Shown one piece after another: positions 27,528 to 37,500 of a DNA stretch of 54,234 nucleotides. The number at the start of each line of letters is the position of its first letter. The stretch's first letter is position 1. The position numbers and the translations under genes were made by a program. The stretch spans positions 1 through 54,234 of the forward strand of contig JAKLJY010000052.1 of the NCBI GenBank assembly GCA_023150895.1. The letters run 5' to 3'. The notes beneath the pieces were generated by a model. It was not told the origin of the DNA, made no database searches, and saw nothing but the letters and a program-made list of their open reading frames with translations. The DNA comes from Myxococcota bacterium (GTDB lineage Bacteria > Myxococcota_A > Bradymonadia > UBA7976 > UBA1532).

Positions 27528-27602
27528 GGGGGCGAGACATGCCACAAATCCGGCCCGCGCGGCACTATTCGCGCGCGGTTCAGACCCCGAGCCGCCGCCG
27601 CG

Positions 27603-27928
27603 TCAGGGCGCGTCGACGTCGAGCCGTCGGTCGACCTCGACCACGGTGGCGGGCACGGTCCGTTCCCGGCCATCGGGCCAGCGGACGTGCACCGCGTCGA
27701 CGCGGGAGGCTCGACCCAAGCCGAAGGTCAGCGTCGTCTCGACCTGCGACAGATAGCTGCGAAACGGCATGACCAGGCGGCGCTGCGTGCGCCCCCCGGC
27801 GGTGACCGACACGACCGCGCCGATGGCGTCCCGGTTGGGGGGCGCGCCGCGCAGGCGGACGCGCAACCAGTGGTGCCCCGTGCGCTGATCGTTGCGCAGC
27901 AGCGTGATCGGGCCGGCGGTCGGCGGGG
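27603..27928 (-). pseudogene. 3' fragment of a CRTAC1-type gene (ASPIC/UnbV domain)
   Basis: The minus strand encodes a clear ASPIC/UnbV domain ending at a stop at 27603: TAGPITLLRNDQRTGHHWLR, NRDAIGAVVSVTAGGRTQRR, FRSYLSQVETTLTFGLGRAS and VHVRWPDGRERTV. In CRTAC1-type proteins this domain is C-terminal to FG-GAP repeats. Here sense stops abruptly around 27915-27930, and the DNA beyond encodes an FG-GAP piece on the opposite strand. The fragment is therefore probably a broken gene end. Function, if any, is unknown; intact members are secreted and linked to adhesion or vanadium/iron centres only loosely. Confidence 0.75.
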
Positions 27929-28140
27929 GCAGCGTGCTGCTCGCCGGCCGGGGGGCGGGCACCTTCGAACCGCTGCCGGCCCGGCGCAGCGGGGTGATGA
28001 TCGAACACCCCGTCGAGGCGGCCGTACCGCTCGACGCGAACGGCGACGGCCTCGTCGACCTGCTCGTCTCGGTCTCCGGAGGCCCGCCCTTCGTCTTGCT
28101 CCGCGGCGCGGGCGGGCCGCCCCCCGGGGGGTCGCGGTGA
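27919..28140 (+). pseudogene. 3' fragment of an FG-GAP/VCBS-repeat gene
   Basis: The plus strand encodes GGGSVLLAGRGAGTFEPLPA and EAAVPLDANGDGLVDLLVSV, an FG-GAP (VCBS) blade with the calcium-binding pattern D-x-N-x-D-G-x-x-D. It ends with SGGPPFVLLRGAG and a TGA at 28138-28140 that overlaps the GTG start of the next lipoprotein gene. Nothing like a start or the preceding blades lies upstream; the minus-strand ASPIC piece is there instead. A TTG at 27892 could open the frame formally, but the result would be an incomplete propeller. It looks like the tail of a gene that once headed an operon with the next gene. Confidence 0.6.
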
Positions 28141-31100
28141 AGCGGTCGGCGCTGCCGGTCGCGCTGGCCCTCGCGGCCTGCTCGCCGTCGCCGGAGGAGG
28201 CCTCGACCGCATCGGGTGTGCCTTCGGCGTCGACGAGCCCGCCCTCGACGGTTTCGGCGCCCGTGTCCGCGCCGTCGCCGAGCCCCGCGTCTCGCGCCCG
28301 CGAACGTTTCCGCGCTCGCGCGCTGCTCGAGTCGCAGCGTTTCACCGAGGCCGCGGCCGCCTTCGACGCGCTGCTCGCCCAGCCCGAGGCCACGCCCGAG
28401 GACGCCGCGGGAAGGCTGCTCTCGGGCCTTCTGGGGGCCCCGGACACCCCGATTGAAGTGCCCCCCGGGGTTCGCCCGTTCGAGGGCCGTACCGCGGCCG
28501 TCGCGTACCTGCTCGGCCACGCGGCGCGCCGTTCGGGAGACGCGGCGGGGGCCCTCGCCGCGTTCGAGCGCGCGCACGCCATGGCGCCGGAGGCACCGGA
28601 GGCCCGCTACTTCCTGGCCGTGAATCTGGCCGAGCGGGGCCGAGGCGCCGAGGCGCTCGTGCACTTCGACGCCCTGGCCGGTGTGGGGGCCCGGACGGGG
28701 ACGCTGCACGGGTTGCCGGCCATGTATCGCGCCGCGACGCTGGCCCCGCCCGCCGAGCGCGCGGCCCGCCTTGCGGCCTACGAGCGGGCCTTCCACGAGC
28801 GCGGACAGCCCGCCGCACCGGACGAGCTGCTGTTCCACGGGTCCCTGACCGCGCTGGATTTCCCCCCGCCACCGCGCGGCGCCGGGGAAGGAGGCGATGG
28901 GACGCCGCCGCCGGTCTTCGCGCCGCGCGCCGCGCCCGCGCTGCCGGGGGACCTCGTCGCCCTCGCCGTCACCTGGCCCGCGGGCATCGCCGGGCCGCCC
29001 GTCATCGTCGGGTTGAACACGGCCGGGCTCGTCGCCGGCGCGTCGCCCGGGGCGCCGGGCCACGCGCCCCCCCGGACCGTTCCGGCGCGCGCGACCGGGG
29101 TGATCGCGGCGGACGCGGACGCGGACGGTGACGCGGACTTCGGCGTCTTCGGACCCCGGCCGGCGCTGGTGGCACAGGACGCGACGCCGGGGCCGCCGGT
29201 GCTCGTCCCGGGCGCCGGACCGGCGGAAGGCGGCCTCGCCGGGGATCTCGATCACGACGGCGACACGGACTGGCTCTTCGTCTCGCGGTCGGGGCCACCG
29301 ACGGTCTGGCGGGCGCTGGGGCCCGGGGTCGGCCGGCTCGCGGTGCGTCACGGCGTCGCGCCGGACGCGCTCGGCCTGGTCGCGGCCCGGGGGGCGGGGG
29401 CGGCGATGATCTACGCGGACGACGACCCCCGCGTGGATGTGCTGATTTACGGGCCGGCGCTGCGCCTGTACCGGGCGGACCGGCCGGGGGCCTTCGTCGA
29501 CACCACCCGGGCTGCCGGACTCGCCGACGCCGGGCGGGTCGATCTGCTGGTCGTGGTGGATCTCGACGCGGACGGCCGGTTCGACGTCGTCGTCGCCGAC
29601 GGGACCACCACGCGCTGGCACCGCAACCTCGGGGGGCTGCGATTCGGCCCCGCACGGCCCCTGGCGGCCGGGGCGACGGCGCTGGTGGAGGCGGATCTCG
29701 ATTCCGACGGGTTCGTGGACGTGCTCGTCTCCGGCCCGGCGCGGCCGCCCGAGCTCTGCCGAGGCGGTGACGCGGCGCCGTCGTGTGCGCCATTGACGGG
29801 CCTCCCGCCGCTGGCGCGCCGGTGGTCGCGGACCTCGATCTCGACGGCCTGCCCGAGCTGGCGGGTCTCGGGTCGGGCGGGCTGCAGGTCTTCGCGCCGG
29901 CGGCGCGCCCGGGCGCGACGGCGCTCCGGCTCGACCTGACGGGGCATGCCAGCAATCGGGAGGGCCTCGGGGCCGTCGTCGAGGTGCAGACCGGGGCGCG
30001 GTACGCCCGCGTCCTGGCGCACGGCGGGCTCTTGCACTTCGGCCTCGGCGGGGCTGCGCGTGCCGACGTCGTGCGGGTCCGCTGGCCGACCTCGGCGTTT
30101 CAGAGCGTCGTCGAGCCGGAGGCGGGCGCGCTCGAGCTGCGGGAACCGGCGGATCTCATGGGCTCGTGCCCCTATCTGTACGCCTGGGATGGGACGCGCT
30201 TCGCGTTTCTCGGCGACGTGATGGGGCAGGTGCCCATCGGCATTCCGGTCGCGCCCGGCGTGCTCGTGAACGCCGATCCGACCGAGCCGTTTCTCATCCC
30301 CGGAGACCGCGTCGTCGCGATGGACGGGCGTCTGCGCCTCGTGCTCAAGGAGGAGTTCCGGGAGGTCACCTACGTCGACGCGCTCCGGTTCGAGGCGGTC
30401 GATCGGCCGGCGACCCATGCGCTGTCCGCCGACGGGCGCTGCAAGGCGCCGCCGTTCCCCGAGCGCGAACTCTACGCCTCGCCCGGGGTCCGGCCGCCCC
30501 GCGCCGCCCGGGATCTGGTCGGGCGCGACGTCCTGGCGCTCGTCCTCGAACGCGACGATCGCGCCGTCGGCGGGCAGGCCGGACCGGGCACGCAGGGGGT
30601 CGTCGCCCCGCACGCGCTGGAGCTCGACCTGGGTCCGCTCACCCCCGGCGACCGCCCGATCCTGTACCTCGACGGCTGGGTCTACTGGGGCGGCGCGAAT
30701 ACGAACGCGGCGCTCTTTCAGGACCCCGCGCGGCCGGCGGACTGGCCCCGCGTCGAGGTCCCGGACGGTCGGGGCGGGTGGCGCACGATCATCGCGGACA
30801 TGGGCATCCCGGCGGGTACGACGACCCGCACCATCCCCGTACCGCTGGAGGGGCTGGTCGATCCGCGCGATCCGCGGATCCGGATTGTGACGTCGCTTCA
30901 GGCCTATTGGGACCGGGCACAGGTCGGGCTCGATGGCGGCGTCGGCAGCGCCGCGGTCGTCCGTCGCCCCGTCTCCGTCGTGCGGGCCGAACTCGCGTTT
31001 CGAGGGCTCTCGACCCGCGTGCGCAGCGGGGGGGACGGGCACGGGCCGGCCGACTGGGACTACCATCGCCTCACCCCCCCGCTCGAGGCCCGGTGGGGGC

Positions 31101-31456
31101 AGGTTGCGGGCGGGCATACGCCCTACGGCGACGTGCGCGCGGCCCTCACCGCGGCGGACGGGCAGATGGTCACGCTCGACGCCGGGGACGAACTGGCGCT
31201 CGAGGTGGACGTGGGTGGTCTGCCGCCGCCTCTGCCGGGCCTGCAGCGCGACTGGCTGCTGTCGACGGTCGGTTGGGACAAAGACACCAACATGCACACC
31301 GCGGGCAATGAGTCCGTCGGCCCCCTGCCGTACCTTGGCATGCCCGGCCATGCACATCGGGCCGACGCGCCCTCGACCGCCCAATCCTGGTCGCGTTCTC
31401 GTCCCCCGGCGGCGCTGATGGTCGATCTGCGCCTTCGCGCGCTCGGCGGGCGCTGA
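28137..31456 (+). CDS. TPR/FG-GAP/ASPIC-UnbV (CRTAC1-like) lipoprotein, apparent frameshift
   Basis: It starts at GTG 28137 with the signal peptide VKRSALPVALALAACSPS (lipobox ALAAC). A Ser/Pro linker precedes a TPR-like helical part (RERFRARALLESQRFTEAAA to about residue 220), then FG-GAP blades with repeated Asp motifs (ADADADGDADFGVF, GDLDHDGDTDWLFV, VDLDADGRFDVVVA). Sense moves from one frame to another between about 29760 and 29815, and continues with VVADLDLDGLPELAGLGSGG, then ASPIC/UnbV (ALRLDLTGHASNREGLGAVV, LHFGLGGAARADVVRVRWP) and a C-terminal domain starting SCPYLYAWDGTRFAFLGD. One missing base restores about 1,106 residues. It may be sequencing error or true decay. Confidence 0.75.
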
Positions 31457-31559
31457 CCCGGTCGCTTCCCACCGCCTCCCGTCGCCGTCCTCTCACAAAA
31501 GCCCGGGCGTTGCTTCCGGTATGGCCCCGGGTGACGTCTCGTTTCGCTGGAGGAAACCC

Positions 31560-34500
31560 ATGACACCCGTCATTCGACGCCGGTGTGCGGCCGCCTTTGT
31601 GCTGCTCGCGCTTCTGTTCGCGCTGGCGAGCTGCTCCGAGGTCGCGCCCACGAACCCGTACGACCCCGCGACGCCGGAGGCGCAGCAGGCGAAGGGCACC
31701 GTGCGGGGCCGGGTGGCGCTCGCCGCGCCGTACACCGCCGACGCCTTCGAGGGGGCGGTGGTGACGCTGTCGCGGGCGTCCGCGCCCGACGAGACGGCCT
31801 TCGAGACGACGCCGAGTCCCGAGGGCGAGACCCCCGAGGCGACGTTTACGCTCGCCGACGTCCCGGCCGGGCTGTACTGGCTGCGGGTGCGACTGACGGG
31901 GTTCGCCGCGATGGAGCGGCTGATCGAGGTCACGCGCGGGGGCGAGGCCGACGTGGGCACGCTCTCGCCGGACGCGGACGTGCGCTCGGCGCTGCAAAGT
32001 GTGGCGCGTCTCGACGGCCCGGGCGTGATGAGTCACGAGGGCATCGTGGTCACGGCGCAGGGCACGCCGTTCGCGGCCCTCACGGCGGCGGACGGGGCCT
32101 TTCAGATGGCGCTCTCCGAGGGGACGTTCACCCTGCGGGCCAGCCACGCCGGGTATGTGTCGACGGAGCGCAGCGGCGTCGTGGTCGCGGCGGGCGGCGT
32201 GACGACCCTCGACGAGCCCATCGTGCTGGCGGCGGCGCCCGGGGCGGTGCATCTGACGGTGCGGCTCGAGCCGGCGGTCGGCATGGCCGAGCGGGTCATC
32301 GGTGTGTCGGTGGCCCTCGCGCCGGCCGCCGGTGGTGACGTCGTGCTCGCCGGGCAGCCCGATGCGCAGGGCAACGTGCTGCTCGCCCCCGTGCCGGCCG
32401 GCGACTACGTCGTCTCGGCTACCCTCTCCGGTTTCGGCTCGGACACGCGACAGGTGTCGGTGCGCCCGGAACAGACGGCCGAGGTGGGCACCATCACGCT
32501 GCGGGCGGCCAACGACGCGGTGATCACGGGCACGGCGCTGTTGCGCGGCGCGGCGGTGACGAGCCATCAGGGCATCCTGATCACGGTGGACGATCTGACG
32601 GCGACGGCGATCACCGACGACGAAGGCGCGTTCCGTCTCCCGGTCAACCTGGGCCGCCACACGCTGCGCGCGAACTTCCCGGGTTACGACGAGGCCACCG
32701 TCTCCGAGCCCGTCGCGGTCGAGCAGCCCGGCGAGCAGGCGCTGAACAAGCCGCTGGAGCTCATCCCGCGGCCGGGCGCCGTGCGCGTGCGCGTGCAACC
32801 CGAACCGGACTTCCGGGCGCTGGCGCTGGATCTCACCGCTGCGAGCCTGGAGCTGACCGCGGCGGCGGACGGTGCTTTGGTGGCGCTCGGCACGCCCGAC
32901 GCGGCGGGGGATGCGCTCCTGAGCAACGTGGCGCCCGGTCGGTATCGGCTCGCGGCGACGCTGCCCGGGTTTCTGCCCGCGGAACGGCTCATCGACGTCG
33001 CCCCCCAGGCGACCGCCGACGCGGGCAATCTGGTGCTTTTCGCCGCGCTCGACGGTCTCGTGACCGGCACGGCGCGCCTCGCGGGGGCGGCGGATCACAG
33101 CGGCATCGCCGTCTCGAGCCATCGCGTGCCGGGCGTGGTCTACACGGATGCGGCGGGCGGTTTCCGGCTGCCGGTCATCGCCGAGACGCATACGCTGACC
33201 TTCCGGCGCGCGGGCTACGCCGCGGCGCAGCGCGCGGACGTCGTGGTGGCCGCCGGGCAGACGGTCGCATTGCCCGAGGCCATCGTGCTCGCCGGTGATC
33301 CGGGCGCGCTGACGGGTACGGTCGCGCTGCAGGCGGGCTTCGACACACCCGAGGCGCGGCAGGCCGTGGATGTGTCGGTCTTCGCCGCCGACGCGCCTCC
33401 GGAGGCCGCGCCGCTCGCGCAGACGAACCCGTCAGCCGAAGGGCGTTATCTGTTGGCCGGGCTCGGCGCGGGCCGCCACCGGCTGCTGTTCTCGGCGCAG
33501 GGCTTCGCGACGGAGGTCCGCGAGGCGGCGGTGCCCGTGGGCGCGACCGTCGACGTGCCGCACGTCACGCTCTTCGCCCCCGGTGACAATCTGGTGCTCT
33601 CGGGCCGCGCCGAGCGGGCGGGGGAGGCCGAGGGCGCACACTCGGGCATTCGCGTGGAGATCGGGGGCACCGCCTACTTCACCGAGACGACTGCCGAGGG
33701 CGCATGGCAGATCCCGTGTGTCGCGGACCTCGTCGCGGGGCGCACGCTGGCCTTCACGTCGCCCGGGTACTCACCCGTCACGCTGCCGCTGCCGCCGGTG
33801 CTCAGCCCCCCGACGCACGCGGTCGTCGACGTGGCGCGCCTTTTGGGCGAGCCCGGCAGCCTGCGCGGCGTCGTGCGCATCGACGAGCGCTTCGCGAACG
33901 ACGAGCTGATGCCGCAGGTGGTGCTGACGCTCTCGCACTTCGAGGGCGACCGCATCGTGGAGGACCGGGTCGAGGCGCCGACGGCGGAGGGCGTCTTTCA
34001 CTTCGAGGACCTGCCCTCCGGGAGCTATCTGCTCGAGGCGCGTCTGGCGAACTTCGTCTCGGCGCATACCGCAGCCGTGGTCGGTCTCGGCGCGCAGGTC
34101 GAGGTCGGGGAGCTTCTGCTCTCGCCCGACGACGCCAACCGGCGTGGCGTTCTGGCCGGGCGCGTGCGCCTCGCCGGCCGCCCCGACGGCGAGCACGGTG
34201 GCATCCGGGTCGAGACGGCGCGCAGCCCCTACGTCACGTTTACCGGGTCGGACGGGCAGTTCGAGCTCGACGCGCTCGGCGGGGTCTACGCGGTCGAGTT
34301 CCGCTACGTCGGCTACGGGCTCGAGCGCCTGCCCGCCGTCGAGATCCCCGCGCAGGGCCGCAACGAGCTCGCGGCGGACATCCTGCTGAGCGGTCAGCCC
34401 GGACGGGTGCTCGGGACGATCTCGCTGCCGGCCGGGTTCGACGACGACGCGCGCATGGTCGCGGTGCAAGTGGCCATCTACGACGCGGCGGGCGAGATCG

Positions 34501-37500
34501 TGATGAGCCGCAGCCCGGCCGTCACCGGCGATTTCGTCATGGGGCCGCTGCCCGCGGGCGATTACACCTTCGAGGCCGCCCTCGCGGGCTTCCGCACCGA
34601 GCGCCTGCCCATCACGCTCGGCCCCGGCGAGTCCGTGGACGTGCGGCAGATCGCCCTGTCGACGGAGCCCGTGGCGCCCGAGCTCGCGCCGCGCATCGCC
34701 GGCCGCGTCGAGCGCGAGGGGGCCGGCGACGGCGAGCACGGGGGCGTGCGCGTCGAAGTGCAGGGCACCCCGTACGTGGCGGTGACGAACGGCGAGGGGC
34801 GCTTCGAGATTACGACCCTGCCCGAGTCGACGCGCCTGCGCTTCACGGCCGAGCGCTATGCACCCGAGGAGCGCGGGCCCTTCGACATGGCGGCCGAGCG
34901 CGTGCGCGATCTCGAGCAGGATCCGGCCGTCGGCGTCGTGACGCTGCACGGCGAGCCGGGGCGCGTGCGGGGGGTCGTCGCGCTGCCGGCGGGCTTCGAT
35001 GCCGCGCGGTTCGCGCAGGTGGCGGTGCGCGCGCGCCGCGGGGTGGACGTGGCCGCGCAGGTGGCCCCCGACGCGGCCGGTTCGTTCGTGATCCCCGCGC
35101 TGCCGGCCGGGGCGTACACGATCTCGGTCGTGCTCGCCGGCGCCGATCCGCTGGACGTGCCCGTGACGGTCGAGGTCGGTGAAACGCACGACGTGGGGCG
35201 GCTCGCGCTCACGGTGACGCGCCTCGAGGCCGCGGTGACCGGTACGGCGCGCCTGCAGGGCGTCGTCGACGTGCGCGGGCACGGTGGCATCCGCGTGGAG
35301 TCGCAAGGGACGCCGTTCACGACGGTCACGACCGAGGCCGGGCAGTTCACGCTCGACGTGACCCCCGGCCCGCACACGCTCGTTTTCTCGTACCCGGGGT
35401 ACGGCCGGCAGACGGTGGCGGCGGGGCAGGTGCCCGCCGGTCCGCCCGCGCTCGCCCTCGGCGCCGAGGTCGTCCTGCCCGCGCAGCCCGGCTCGATCTC
35501 CGGGTCCGTCGGCCTCGCGCGGTACGGCACCGTGGCCCGCCTGCAGGGTGCGGACGTGGAGATCCTGACCGCCGCCAACGCCCGCGTCGCCCTCGTGCGG
35601 CCGGCCGCGGACGGGCGTTTCGCCGCGCCGGACATCGCCACCGGGGCGTACACCGTGCGGGTCTCGGCCGTCGGGTACGGCAGTCAGTCGCGCGCGGTGA
35701 TCGTGCCCGTCGGCGGCGCCGTGGCCGTCGGACACTTCGACCTCGCCCACAAGTCGACGACGCCCGAAGCCGTGGCATTCGCAGGCACGGTGCGGGTCGG
35801 CGACGGACGCGAGGCCGGCGGGACGCAGGTGCGCGTGCGCCTCGCCAACCCGGATCAGCCCTTCGCGACGGTCACGACGGACGCGGCCGGGCGCTTCGAG
35901 CTGCTCGTCGCCCCGGACGAGAGTCACCGCGTCGCGGTGCAGCGACCCGGCTACGTCGACCCCGTGCTGAACACGAACTGGCGCTGGGACGCGGCGGACG
36001 CGCGGGTGGAGAACGAGCAGGGGCAGCCCTTCGACATCACCCTCGTACCGGCCCCCCTCGACGGTCGCGTCACCGTCTCGGTGCGCATCACGCCCGACTG
36101 GATCCCCGCCGAGCAACAGTGGGTGCGCGCCACGCTCCGCAGCGAAACGTTCGAGGCGGTGCGGCCGCAGGTCACCGAGGCGGCGCCGACGGTGTTCTCG
36201 CAGGTGCCGGCGGGGCGGTACGTCCTGAGCCTCGAGCGACCGGGCTTCACGAGCGTTCAGGTGCCGCTGACGCTCGACTTCGAGCACCCCCAGATCGTCG
36301 TGCCGGTGGTCGACATCGCGCTGACGAGCCTCGTCTCGGCGCAGATCGATCTCATCGGGCGCACGCTGCAGGCCTGCGAATTGCGACGCTCCTCGGTGGA
36401 CTTCCGCGGCGCGAACCTCAGCGGCGTGACGCTCACCGGCGACTTCAGCGCGGCGGGCGGGGCGGCCTGCGCGAACTGCGTGCAGTGTGGGGCGTTCGAC
36501 TTCGAGAGCGTGAATCTCACCAACGCGGACCTCTCCGGCGTGACGTCCCTCGCCGGCGCGCAATTGCAGAACGCCGACCTCTTCGGGGCGGATCTCGAGG
36601 GGCGCACGCTGCGCGGGGCCAACCTGCGTTTCGCCAACCTCTTCGGCGCCAACCTCGCGAACGCCATTCTCGCCCGCGCCGACCTCACCGGCGCGAACCT
36701 GACCAGCGCGCGCGCCACGGGGGCGGTCTTCACCGAGGATGCCGAGGCCTCGCCCGCCGTGCCGTGTGTCGCCGGCGGCGCGCGCCCCGCCGTGGTGCTG
36801 ACGGGCGCCAACTTCGCGCAGACGGACCTCACCGGCGCGCACCTGCGCGGCGTGAACCTGCAGGGCGCGGTGCTGAGCAGCGCGCTGCTCGCGTCGGCGG
36901 ACTTCCGGTACGCCTGCCTCGCCGGCGCGACGCTCTCGCTGACCGACCTCTCGGGCACGCAGCTCGACCGAGCCGATCTCACGAACGCGGTGCTGACGTC
37001 GTCGGTCCTGAACGGCACCGTGGCCCGCGGCGCGCAGTTCGTCGGCGCGTCGCTGACGGACGCGGTGATCGAGGGCGCGGACTTCAGCACCCTGCCGCCG
37101 GCGCGGGACCAATCGTGCAATCCGTACCCCTTCGCGGGCGCGGCGGGCACGCGCTACGACGACCGCTGCGGAGGCGACGCCCGCTTCACCGATGCGCGCT
37201 GCTGTCGCACCGAACTCGACGGCGCGAACCTCAACGGGGCGAACCTGGTGGGCGCGGTCTTCGACGGGGCGGATCTCATCGGCACGAGCCTGCTCGGCCT
37301 GACGATGGGGCCCATCGACCGGGTCGCACAGCTTCAGCCGAGTGCGTGCCGGCCGGAGGTCGAAAATGACTGTCGCGACATCTGCGAGCGCTACAATGCG
37401 TGTCTGGGCCAGGTGGCGGGCAGTGCCATCGACTGTGACATCTTCGTGCCCGACTGCCGTGCCGGACTCATCGACTTCATTCAGGGCGGCAACGCGAGCG

